A DNA stretch of 36,095 bases from positions 1-36,095 of the forward strand of contig NZ_JBLFBO010000028.1 in the NCBI RefSeq assembly GCF_047338595.1. The letters are read 5' to 3'. Source of the stretch: Nitrospira_D sp019636945 (lineage in GTDB: Bacteria; Nitrospirota; Nitrospiria; Nitrospirales; Nitrospiraceae). The notes under the pieces were generated by a model, which searched no databases, was not told where the DNA came from, and worked only from the letters and a program-made list of their open reading frames with translations. The stretch's first letter is position 1, and the number at the start of each line of letters is the position of its first letter. This document shows, piece after piece, positions 1-8,166 of the stretch. Both the position numbers and the translations under genes were made by a program.

Positions 1-392
1 TCAGCGCCATTAGCACAGGAGGAGCGACTGTCGGATATTTACGGAGAATAGTGCGAGAACTTTACAAACCATCTAGCAGTGGTCGGACTTTCATAGTTTG
101 CGGTATACCAGTAAGCAGGAACATAAGAACCGAACTGAACATTTAGGAACGGATGCCCTGGACCAGCAATGCAAGATTCGGCTGATTTAGGTCAACAAGG
201 CTGGACACTTTTGCAATAACGGGGAGCCTCCATCCCAACCTATTCTCAAGTTCCAATTTTCTGCAGACTGCATTACTGCCGGTTATGTTGACCAACAATG
301 TTTGCATTCCTGGTCCATACAACCCCTGACTTCTTGTTGCTCACTAGACCATCGAAAAAGATAGCAAGATTTTACGTATTGCTGTCAATCCG
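1..392. other. Left-edge stretch without an identifiable gene
   Basis: No open frame of useful length or recognised motif is present. On the minus strand a short open stretch of about 40 codons ends at a TAA at 39-41. Its composition is protein-like and rich in Tyr, Trp and Pro, so it may be the tail of a decayed gene, but I cannot assign it. The stretch is bounded on the right by the terminal repeat of a degenerate IS5-type element. Confidence 0.4.
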
Positions 393-1251
393 AGGGTCCA
401 AACTCAATTAAGCCACCAGTACACGATCGAGGCGAGACAGATGTCGTTAAGGAACGTCTTTGCAGATGTATCATTCTGGTGGCGATGCGCCGCGCATCTT
501 TGAGACGGCAAAACATCTTCTCGATCGTGTTGCGCTATTTGTAGCGTCGTTTTTGAATAGATATGGGCTTGTGCGATTGTTCCGGATAGGAACGACGGGT
601 TCTGTATTCCGATTTTTGAGCCATGCCCTTACCTCATCGCTATCGTACGCCTTGTCCGCCAATAATTGTTTGGGAGACGTCAGCGGTTCCAGCAACGGCT
701 TTACCGCCTTGCTGTCGGACGCATTGCCCGGTGTCAGCAGGAATGCGATCGGACGACCTTTTTCATCCGTAACCGCATGGACTTTCGTGGCGCGTCCGCC
801 CCAGCTTTTGCCAATTGCTTCCGAGCCACCCCCTTTTTACCGCTGGCCGAGCGGTGAGCCTTGCTGATCGTTGAATCAATGCTATTCTCGTAATGGGTGC
901 CCACGATGGCGGTCATGTTGCAGAATATGCGTTTCCAGATCCCACGCATGGCCCCCCGGTGATACCGATTGGAACCTATGGTGGACGGACCGTATTCCGG
1001 CGGACAGTCCTGCCATCGACAACCCGATTGCACCACATGGATGATCCTGCTGATAATCCGCCGATCATCCGTACCCTCCGGCCCTGGGTGCGTCTTCGGC
1101 AGATGTTTCTCACGTATCGACCATTGCAGGGTCGTCTAACCAGCAGTGCTTACGATGGCGTTCGTTCTTCATGAGCATGCCGCGCCTCCCTTGCGTGCAT
1201 GACTATTGAATCATCAATGGCTTACCAACTCAATAATTGAGTTTGGACCCT
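393..1251 (-). mobile_element. Degenerate IS5-family element with perfect 18-bp ends
   Basis: The sequence AGGGTCCAAACTCAATTA at 393-410 is matched exactly by its reverse complement at 1234-1251. This gives a 859-bp element, the usual size of small IS5-family members. No clear target duplication is visible; the flanks read CCG on the left and AGA on the right. The transposase inside is broken by stops and frameshifts, so the copy cannot supply its own transposase, although its ends are intact. It follows the last gene of the polysaccharide cluster and differs from the second IS5-type element at 23.5 kb, whose terminal repeats are unrelated. Confidence 0.85.
404..1172 (-). pseudogene. IS5-family transposase, multiply frameshifted
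   Basis: Fragments of an IS5-type DDE transposase lie in several minus-strand frames. Around 1036-960 there is a part with QSGCRWQDCPPEYGPSTI. Around 680-580 there is the second-Asp region (LADKAYDSDEVRAWL). Around 530-470, in another frame and behind a TAG, is the third catalytic region (IEKMFCRLKDARRIATR). The tail ICLASIVYWWLN with its TGA at 404-406 lies in yet another frame and ends inside the terminal repeat. The intact protein would have been about 255 residues, normal for the family. An in-frame TGA also interrupts the N-terminal part near 1110. It is certainly inactive as written, unless the sequence has indel errors. Confidence 0.85.
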
Positions 1252-1268
1252 AGACCAGGGCCACTTCT

Positions 1269-2675
1269 TCAAAACTCATACGATACTTTGCGCGCTACGA
1301 TAAGATACTCTTCCGCCACAAGGCCTTTGAGACGCCCTGGCATAATCGGCATCAGCAGCCGTGATCGCCCCTGAGCACCATAGAGAGAATGAACCACTCG
1401 TAGATTACTTTGCTTCAACCAGGTCTTGACCAAATCTGGGGTCGTCATGTGCAGTCCGGTTCTATCGAATACGCTCATCTCTTTTGACAAGATCCCCTCC
1501 GATGTGAATGCATGACGCAATTTAATGCTGCTAAAATTTGGTACGCTGATAACCACCATTCCATCGTTTGACAAGAGACTCACATAGTTTGAAAGAACTT
1601 TCACAGGGTCAGGAATATGTTGAAGAACCTCTGAAAATATAATGCAATCGAATCGCCTGCCTGATAAGCTTCTGAATGCTTGATAAAAGTCTGGACAGGT
1701 GATCTCAACACCCTTTGCTTCGGCACAACTTCCGATCACTGAGTCGAGAGGAACAGCAGCTACTTTATGCCCTCTCTGAACCAGCGCTGCCTCCATGGCA
1801 CCCCATCCACAGCCGACCGACAAAATGTTTTGAGGATAATTGGGAATCAAGCCAACAATATCTTCTCTGGCCGGTTCATAAAAACTTTTGCTCCATCGCT
1901 CTTGCTTACACTTGGTCTCTACTGCAAAGAGGTGTCTCTGGGTATCCACGCTGTTTTTCAACAAAGCCGAGATTTGTTGGTTTAATTCTCTCTCCGCCAC
2001 GCCTAATCTTCCGATATAGACATCCGGCAGGTGATGGAGCTCAAAATCATTCAGATGCGAAACACATATTATCTTTGATAGACCGCACTGCGTATAGGGA
2101 TCAGTCGCTGCGGTCACCAACAGATCATAGCGTCCCTCATGTGGTTCGACCAGGTAGCCTCCGGAATCAATCGCAATTTTCAGTTGCTCTCTTGTCAAGA
2201 GATAACATGCTGAATGGTCATTCGTGAACCGTGCAAAGGCGTATCTACCGACAGATACAAGAGAGTCCGGTATCCAGTGAAAATGGGAATGCACTGAAGA
2301 GTAATATTTATTTCCAGACCTATCGAATTCGTACCGAAGAAACCCAGCAATAACGTTTTTCGGGAGGATGCGGGTCACATCTAGGAAAGCTGCGATGTGA
2401 TGTTCTGTAATTAATGTGTCATCTTCTGAGTATATAAAAAGATCATACTCATTTACCCTTTCAGCAAACACTTTCTTATGAGCGAACGGAAGTGACCACG
2501 GATTTTTCGAAGGAAGACCTACCTTGACTTCGACAGCCTCCCCCAATTCTTTGGGAATATTAGAGAATACAACGATGTCTGTTTCATAAGACATCGACCG
2601 ATATTCTTTAAGAAGAGCATGAAGGAACCTCATGTTTTTGGTTCCATAGTTTGCGATCGCCACCAAGATCTTCAT
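1269..2675 (-). CDS. Glycosyltransferase-like/SAM methyltransferase fusion
   Basis: This 468-residue protein appears to have two domains. The N-terminal half (about 1-230) begins MKILVAIANYGTKN and contains acidic motifs such as YSEDDTLI, which suggests a GT-A-like nucleotide-sugar fold; its family is not certain. The C-terminal half (about 275-440) is a class I SAM-dependent methyltransferase: a glycine-rich motif I (ILSVGCGWGAMEAAL), an acidic/hydrophobic motif (FDCIIFSEVLQHIPDP) and a motif like VVISVPNF. A protein that transfers a sugar and methylates the glycan, or caps chain ends, is a reasonable inference. The ATG at 2675 has GAGGG about 10 bases upstream and lies 12 bases after the polymerase stop, so the two genes are cotranscribed. 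It is the last gene of the cluster. Confidence 0.72.
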   Translation of the reverse strand: MKILVAIANYGTKNMRFLHALLKEYRSMSYETDIVVFSNIPKELGEAVEVKVGLPSKNPWSLPFAHKKVFAERVNEYDLFIYSEDDTLITEHHIAAFLDVTRILPKNVIAGFLRYEFDRSGNKYYSSVHSHFHWIPDSLVSVGRYAFARFTNDHSACYLLTREQLKIAIDSGGYLVEPHEGRYDLLVTAATDPYTQCGLSKIICVSHLNDFELHHLPDVYIGRLGVAERELNQQISALLKNSVDTQRHLFAVETKCKQERWSKSFYEPAREDIVGLIPNYPQNILSVGCGWGAMEAALVQRGHKVAAVPLDSVIGSCAEAKGVEITCPDFYQAFRSLSGRRFDCIIFSEVLQHIPDPVKVLSNYVSLLSNDGMVVISVPNFSSIKLRHAFTSEGILSKEMSVFDRTGLHMTTPDLVKTWLKQSNLRVVHSLYGAQGRSRLLMPIMPGRLKGLVAEEYLIVARKVSYEF

Positions 2676-2687
2676 CCCGCGGATCCC

Positions 2688-4004
2688 TCAAGTTCTTTTG
2701 ATCAGTAGAGCGTGATCTCCAAGAGATGACGTTGAAAGCCTCACACGGCTTTTCATCGGCGCATTGGAATAAACCGAACCAATTGCTGCAAGCGTCAAGT
2801 AAATGAATACAAACGATTGGTCGAAGTAAGAGACTGAAATGAAAGTGGTCGCATGTGCAAAGAGCGATGCTCCCAGTGCCCAACAGGTAAACTGATGTTT
2901 AGATAATCTTTGTGACACCGCCTGGACAGTCCATCGCACGGCAGAAAACCCCTGCATCAAGATGCCCATGAACAGTAACATCAACGGCAGTCCGCCAATC
3001 ACTCCCATCTTCAAATAGTGATTAGTAATATCAGTGTGCTCGGCGCTCCAGGAGACGCCTGATGGCATCCAATGTCGTGTGTAGTCAGTTCCGGCAACCC
3101 ACCATTCATCAAGATGCTCAATTGCAGACTCGATCAACCTCGCTCGATGCCACCCCCCGCTCCCTCCCACCAAATCAATTCGAGCCATAATGTAATAGGC
3201 GGGTTCCTTCATCACGAGATCCAGTACTACATAACTTGCAACCATTATCCAAAAGACTAACGGTATTTGTGCACGGTGCCGCCACATGAATAGCGCAGCA
3301 AATCCTGATGCCATGCTCATTATCGGTCCGCTTGATCCACAGGTGAAAATAATAACCAGACAAGCGCCAAGGCCAACAATCGCCTCTTTTCTAGACTGTC
3401 GCCATAACACCATGATAATCGGCATCGTAGTTGCGGCGACAGTCCCCGCTATGATTGCATGTGCAAAAGGTCCTTGAGCACGAACGGTTCCATTACGAAT
3501 ATATAATCCAATTGGATCGCCTACCGCTTCATAGAAAAGATTCTGGAGCGTAACCTTTTCGTACAGCATCTCGATGGCAAGAGGAACCAACAGAATAGCT
3601 GTGATACGGCACAGTCCGACCACATCGTCAAGTGACGTACACAAAATACGAAGAAGAAAGTAGATACCACCGGCATCATATACAAGCCCGAGTCGATATA
3701 CTAATGCGGCAGATTGATCTTTGTGAAAATAACTACTAACCAGCATCCAGACCGCCCATACCATCACCAGGCGGTCCAAGCTATTCAAGCCACCCACCAG
3801 TCGCTCATTACGCATAATAATTCTAACCAGACCACCGGCAATCAACGCCCTCATAACAGATAAATGAGCGGGGCCAAGCTGGATAAGCTGGAGGGCAGGA
3901 ATGTAGCAGGCTCCGAGTAAGATCGGAAGCGGAGTCCATCGCCGTGGCAGCAAGAACAAAGCCGCGAGATTCATCAACAGAAATATGAGGGCAAATGCAT
4001 TCAT
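2688..4004 (-). CDS. O-antigen ligase/Wzy polymerase-like membrane protein
   Basis: This very hydrophobic protein of about 438 residues has around ten predicted membrane segments. They begin right at the N-terminus, and a long loop rich in Trp, His and Asp (around residues 280-340) precedes the last segments. This is the layout of the Wzy_C O-antigen ligase/polymerase superfamily, whose members join repeat units or transfer glycan at the periplasmic face of the inner membrane. Sequence alone does not separate a polymerase from a ligase; the Wzx flippase and Wzc-like protein in the same cluster favour polymerase. An in-frame TTG lies 24 bases upstream (4028), but neither start has a good ribosome site. 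The ATG at 4004 is preferred because the first membrane segment starts there. Confidence 0.75.
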   Translation of the reverse strand: MNAFALIFLLMNLAALFLLPRRWTPLPILLGACYIPALQLIQLGPAHLSVMRALIAGGLVRIIMRNERLVGGLNSLDRLVMVWAVWMLVSSYFHKDQSAALVYRLGLVYDAGGIYFLLRILCTSLDDVVGLCRITAILLVPLAIEMLYEKVTLQNLFYEAVGDPIGLYIRNGTVRAQGPFAHAIIAGTVAATTMPIIMVLWRQSRKEAIVGLGACLVIIFTCGSSGPIMSMASGFAALFMWRHRAQIPLVFWIMVASYVVLDLVMKEPAYYIMARIDLVGGSGGWHRARLIESAIEHLDEWWVAGTDYTRHWMPSGVSWSAEHTDITNHYLKMGVIGGLPLMLLFMGILMQGFSAVRWTVQAVSQRLSKHQFTCWALGASLFAHATTFISVSYFDQSFVFIYLTLAAIGSVYSNAPMKSRVRLSTSSLGDHALLIKRT

Positions 4005-4079
4005 GAGCGAATGCGGTCTTTTCTCCAATTATCCGCCGGTACCGTGTCACCCATGCCAAATGGTATTGGGTCTTGTGGA

Positions 4080-5132
4080 CTAGTGGACTGTAACAATTGA
4101 TTTGGGAGTAATTCGACTGGATGCATCGAAGTACTTCCACTTCACGGGTTTGGGCTGTGCTTTGTAGCGCCGGATATAGCGCATGAGCTTTCTTTTGAGA
4201 TCAGGCACCGAAGTAAAGACACCACGAGCGATCACGTCGCGTTCGATCTTGGCGAACCACAGTTCGACCTGGTTCAGCCAGGAGGAGTACGTCGGAGTAA
4301 AGTGCAGCTGTACCCTCGGGTACTGGGCGAGGAACGCCTCGACCCGCGAGGTCTTGTGCGCCGAGAGGTGGTCGGCGATCACATGGATCTGCTTGTCGTG
4401 GGGCTGGTTCACCACAAGATCGGTTAGAAACGCGACGAACTCGGCCGAGGTGTGGCGCGGCGCCGTCTTGCCTAACACCTCACCCGTCTTGGTGTTGAAC
4501 GCCGCGTATAGGGAGAGTGTGCCGTGCCGGACATACTCAAAGCCATGGCGTTCGGCCCGCCCGGGTGACAGGGGCAACACCGGGGCTTTGCGATCGAGCG
4601 CCTGAATCGCGGTTTTCTCGTCCACGCAGAACACGACGGCGTGCTGCGGTGGGTTCAGATACAGGCCGATCACATCAGCCGCCTTGGCTTCAAAGTCCGG
4701 GTCGTTGGAGGCCAGATACCCTTCCAGCCGATGCGGCTTGAGGGCGTGCTTGGCCCAGATACGCGTGACCGTCATATGCGAGATGTCCCCCAACTCTGCC
4801 GCTAGCTTGCGTGAGGACCAGTGCGTGGACCCATCGGTTGGCTTGCGTTGGGTGGTCCACGCCAGCACTTTCGCCTCGATCCGATCTGTCGCTTTGTAGC
4901 GCGCGCGCCCGGCGTACCGGGTGAATAAACCGGCCAGCCGGTCGGTGGCAAAGCGTTTGCTCCAACGATCAATGTAGCTGTCGCCGCAATCAAGCTTGGC
5001 ACGAATCTGCGCCCAGGTCAGGCCCTCGGACCACAGCAGAATCAGCCGGGCCTGTCGAGCTTGATCAGCACGTCCGTTCCGCGCTCCCGCTTGCCGTTGC
5101 AGTTCGCTGCGTTCGTGTGGGGTCAGGATCAT
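4080..5132 (-). CDS. IS630-family transposase
   Basis: This 350-residue protein has an N-terminal helix-turn-helix region (RQARLILLWSEGLTWAQI and following) and a C-terminal DDE domain. The first Asp is in FCVDEKTAIQ, the second in HVIADHLSAHKT, and the final Glu in SWLNQVELWFAKIERD; these are the hallmark blocks of IS630 transposases. The frame is uninterrupted and full length. The C-terminus (KSIVTVH) and the stop are encoded by the terminal inverted repeat. It probably cuts and pastes the element at TA sites and is likely active or recently active. Confidence 0.93.
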   Translation of the reverse strand: MILTPHERSELQRQAGARNGRADQARQARLILLWSEGLTWAQIRAKLDCGDSYIDRWSKRFATDRLAGLFTRYAGRARYKATDRIEAKVLAWTTQRKPTDGSTHWSSRKLAAELGDISHMTVTRIWAKHALKPHRLEGYLASNDPDFEAKAADVIGLYLNPPQHAVVFCVDEKTAIQALDRKAPVLPLSPGRAERHGFEYVRHGTLSLYAAFNTKTGEVLGKTAPRHTSAEFVAFLTDLVVNQPHDKQIHVIADHLSAHKTSRVEAFLAQYPRVQLHFTPTYSSWLNQVELWFAKIERDVIARGVFTSVPDLKRKLMRYIRRYKAQPKPVKWKYFDASSRITPKSIVTVH

Positions 5133-5184
5133 CTCGCCCTCCTTAGGCGCGAGGATACTCCCATCTAAACGTTACAGTCCACTA
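4081..5184 (-). mobile_element. IS630-family insertion sequence, complete
   Basis: The ends TAGTGGACTGTAAC (4081-4094) and GTTACAGTCCACTA (5171-5184) are perfect inverted repeats bracketing one transposase gene. The repeats sit in CTAG on both sides, consistent with the TA target duplication typical of IS630/Tc1-mariner elements. The element lies between the polymerase gene and the 546-residue deacetylase-like gene and does not interrupt a recognisable frame. It probably separates or rewires transcription of the last two genes of the cluster. Confidence 0.9.
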
Positions 5185-5483
5185 GATGGGCCTATCGATG
5201 GAATTTCATCAATGGCCATCATAGCACCAGGCGAGCAACAGACGGCGCCCAACTCACACCCTTACCCTGCCAGGTGGGAAACTCCTGCGTAATTAGGCAG
5301 CCTCCAGTCAAAGACGTCATCTCATTTATAGATCACATAACCCACTTAGTTGGAGATTACATTTTCGAGGGCATGCACTTGAGTATTTGTATGGTGCCGT
5401 GAGCTCTGCCTACGCAACGAATTGCCTTGCACTTCAGAAGGAATACCAAGTCCCGACAGGAAAGATACGCGATTCGCCTTTGC
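5185..5483. other. Intergenic gap upstream of IS630, nothing identified
   Basis: About 300 bases lie between the IS630 right end and the stop of the 546-residue gene. I see no credible open frame, RNA gene or clear terminator. Before the insertion this was probably the spacer ahead of the polymerase gene. Confidence 0.4.
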
Positions 5484-7124
5484 CTACATTCCTTTTGAGT
5501 TGATAAAGTAGGCCGAACACATTTTCAAAACTGGTGCAAGCCTATCCCTCACTTCGGTGAGCTGTCTTCGTGCAACAGGCCACAGACGAAACTCTCTGAG
5601 ATTCTTATCACCGAATGGAACCGTTATTGGCCCAAACCGAACTTCCATCCTATCTTTAGGAAGAACCTCAATAGGTTTATCGACGATACCCGACTTCCAT
5701 TCTGAGGCATCGCCCGATTTCCTCCATACGAATGGAATCAACTCGCCAGCTTGAAACGGTGGCCGGTCAATCCATAGCTGACGCACTCCTTCAGGAACAT
5801 TTACGTGAACATGTCTACTGTACATTCTGACTCTGAGAATATCTCCGTCTAAGCATTGCGCAAAGTGGGACCTAGCTATTCGCCTCATATCTGCCCAATA
5901 AACTGATCCAAGCGAGTTGACAAACCCCGATAGTTGAGAAAGCAGTTGAAGCCCATCCGCAACATCTTGATGATGCCCAGCAGCAATGATTGGTTGATCA
6001 AGAAGTGCTGCGATTAGGATGCTGTTGTGGCAACTCTCATTTAGAGGGAATCTCGGCAAGACAGGCAGTCCAGCAATGACGTCTGAAGGTCTCATTCCAA
6101 GGACTCCAAGCCAACTTGCCCCTTTATTGTGATGACGGAGCGAGCCTCGTGAAATAGTAGCGGCCTCGAACCCCAAGCAAGCCATGGAAGCGAGGGCGTT
6201 TTCATTACAAGCACCATGTGGGGGAGCCATGACTCTGGAGACTTCAACATTGGTACGGCGTTCAAACGCTAGCATTCGATTCAGGGCCTGGTGTAATTTA
6301 TTAACTGTTTTATCGCCAAGGTCAGGACTCGCTAATTCTCGCGCAGTGTGATCATTGCCGTGGATTAGTAAGGACAATTGATTAGGATACTTCTTAAAAA
6401 TATCCACGGTCGATTTATGCTCGAACCAAGTATCTAGCGGAATCATCGCAAAACTGACGTGATAGTTATGCCGCTTTGCATGCACTGCAATATTTGAATA
6501 GTCAACAAATCCATAGGTGCGCCAGTGAAGATTCGGGTCATCGAGTGTGAAACACGCCCGTAGCGGTGGCCGTTCCCACTTTTTATCATCAGCCAGAGCG
6601 CGCACGAATAAGAGCAAGGGGAGCAAACGTAGGAACTGTCTTCCATGAAAATATTGAAATAGTGACTCATTCTCCTTTAAATCAGGGATAGGCATAGATA
6701 CATAGTGGTGCGAGCAGTTTTCGGCCTTCTGCTCTGCCCATATCGGAGCACCTTCTTTGGAAGCAAGACTAGCTAAACCTCCAATGTTCCGAGGTAAGGA
6801 CATTAATTCGGCTGCTTCAGCCACTTTGACCTTTCTTCCTACCAAGAAAGACGGAAGCGTGCAGGAACCTGAGAATTCTATAATCGGCGATAAGCCGCAT
6901 GGAAGGAGTTGATTGGCAGGAACAGTTGCATAACATGGGAGAGGACAATTGGCCAAGCGGCCGACAGAGCTCACCTCCAATTCAGGTAGAACCCATGCAT
7001 CCAGTCCTCTGCTTTCCCCAAATACGCGTTCCTCAAACCGAACACCAAACGCCTCTCCTAGAGAGTCAAGTGTTCTTTGAAGACCTGCCGATATAATGGA
7101 GCTTGAAATGCCAACTGTTTTCAT
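5484..7124 (-). CDS. NodB-like (DUF2334-type) polysaccharide deacetylase homologue
   Basis: This 546-residue protein has an unassigned N-terminal region of about 185 residues. A NodB-like barrel follows, with FTLDDPN (Asp195-Asp196), an HxxxH metal pair in LIHGNDH (His255, His259) and APPHG at 300-304. These correspond to the Asp/His/His zinc site and catalytic motifs of carbohydrate esterase family 4 and relatives. The C-terminal part (about 420-546) is not recognised and may bind glycan. No signal peptide is evident, so it probably acts in the cytoplasm or on membrane-bound precursors. The start at 7124 has no strong ribosome site. It follows the GT2 gene by about 60 bases in the same direction. 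De-N-acetylation of a polymer sugar is the likely role, by inference. Confidence 0.65.
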   Translation of the reverse strand: MKTVGISSSIISAGLQRTLDSLGEAFGVRFEERVFGESRGLDAWVLPELEVSSVGRLANCPLPCYATVPANQLLPCGLSPIIEFSGSCTLPSFLVGRKVKVAEAAELMSLPRNIGGLASLASKEGAPIWAEQKAENCSHHYVSMPIPDLKENESLFQYFHGRQFLRLLPLLLFVRALADDKKWERPPLRACFTLDDPNLHWRTYGFVDYSNIAVHAKRHNYHVSFAMIPLDTWFEHKSTVDIFKKYPNQLSLLIHGNDHTARELASPDLGDKTVNKLHQALNRMLAFERRTNVEVSRVMAPPHGACNENALASMACLGFEAATISRGSLRHHNKGASWLGVLGMRPSDVIAGLPVLPRFPLNESCHNSILIAALLDQPIIAAGHHQDVADGLQLLSQLSGFVNSLGSVYWADMRRIARSHFAQCLDGDILRVRMYSRHVHVNVPEGVRQLWIDRPPFQAGELIPFVWRKSGDASEWKSGIVDKPIEVLPKDRMEVRFGPITVPFGDKNLREFRLWPVARRQLTEVRDRLAPVLKMCSAYFINSKGM

Positions 7125-7185
7125 GTTGGATCGCTTTGCTCGATTTGAGTCTCACGGCAACTGTTGCTTCTCACTTCTTGAAGAT

Positions 7186-8166
7186 TCAGTAGTTCTTAAC
7201 CCAACATTCACCGCCTAGGGCCCATCGCAATCTGGCGGTCCACTTCTTCATCCGGTTTCCGAAATGGAGTTCATTTCCTCGGACCCGATACATAGGCCAC
7301 CCGAGCGAAATAACTCCCAGCCGCACAATACTCAGAAACAACATCGCAGCACGGTAAAGCCAACAATACCAGGCTGGACGCGTCCTTTTAAAAAATCGCC
7401 AACGTGACTCAAGCATCATCACGCTAGAAAAAACACTAATGCCACTTTGTGCACTACTTGCTCCTCCGTGGTGAACAACGACTGCCGTGGGAATATAATA
7501 AGTTCTCCAGCCGGCCTGCCTTGTCTTGAAGCATAGATCAATGTCCTCGGAATACATGAAATAATCTGAGCTGAACTTTCCTACGGTCTCGAACACCGCC
7601 CGCTTTATCATCAAACAGGCACCTGAAACTGCATCAACGCTCTGAGGAAGCTGGCTCTCATCGTACAACGGGCCTGTCCCCCATAACATAGCTTTCGGGA
7701 AAGCATTCCGGAGAGCATCTGAATCAACAAACTGATTAAGTATTGTAGGGAAGGCTTGGATACAACTGGTTTGGACAGACCGGTCACTGTTAAGAAGTTT
7801 CGCACCAACGATACCGGCATCGGGCAGAGAACCTAAACAAACAGCCAACGTCTCAATCGCGGAGCCCTCGATCTCGGTATCTGGATTCAAAAACAGAATA
7901 CTGCGACCGCGCGCAATCTTGAAGGCTTCGTTATTCGCCCTCCCAAATCCCATATTATTGTGACTCTGAACAAAGCGAACGTGTGGAAAGTATTGCCTCA
8001 ACATTTCTCCACACCCGTCGAATGATGCGCCATCAAGAACTATGATGTCATAGGTGAACTTACTCGTACAACGTGAGAGCGACTTAAGACACTTCTGAAG
8101 ATACTTTTTAGAGTTCCAGTTTACGATGATAATGGACAAATCCGTATTGTTGTGAGCTTCCGTCAT
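7186..8166 (-). CDS. GT2 glycosyltransferase, WbbL/rhamnosyltransferase-like
   Basis: A 326-residue GT-A enzyme. It begins with LSIIIVNWNSKKYLQKCL, has the nucleotide-binding/metal motif LNPDTE at 93-98, SGACLMIKR and then YSEDIDLC with the likely catalytic acidic pair. This order is typical of WbbL-like GT2 proteins that add rhamnose or a related deoxysugar, though the donor cannot be fixed from sequence. The start is set at 8166 because this ATG overlaps the asnB-type stop as ATGA, a classic coupling arrangement; an in-frame ATG 27 bases upstream at 8193 would lie deeper inside asnB. Two hydrophobic stretches near the C-terminus may anchor it to the inner membrane. Confidence 0.85.
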   Translation of the reverse strand: MTEAHNNTDLSIIIVNWNSKKYLQKCLKSLSRCTSKFTYDIIVLDGASFDGCGEMLRQYFPHVRFVQSHNNMGFGRANNEAFKIARGRSILFLNPDTEIEGSAIETLAVCLGSLPDAGIVGAKLLNSDRSVQTSCIQAFPTILNQFVDSDALRNAFPKAMLWGTGPLYDESQLPQSVDAVSGACLMIKRAVFETVGKFSSDYFMYSEDIDLCFKTRQAGWRTYYIPTAVVVHHGGASSAQSGISVFSSVMMLESRWRFFKRTRPAWYCWLYRAAMLFLSIVRLGVISLGWPMYRVRGNELHFGNRMKKWTARLRWALGGECWVKNY

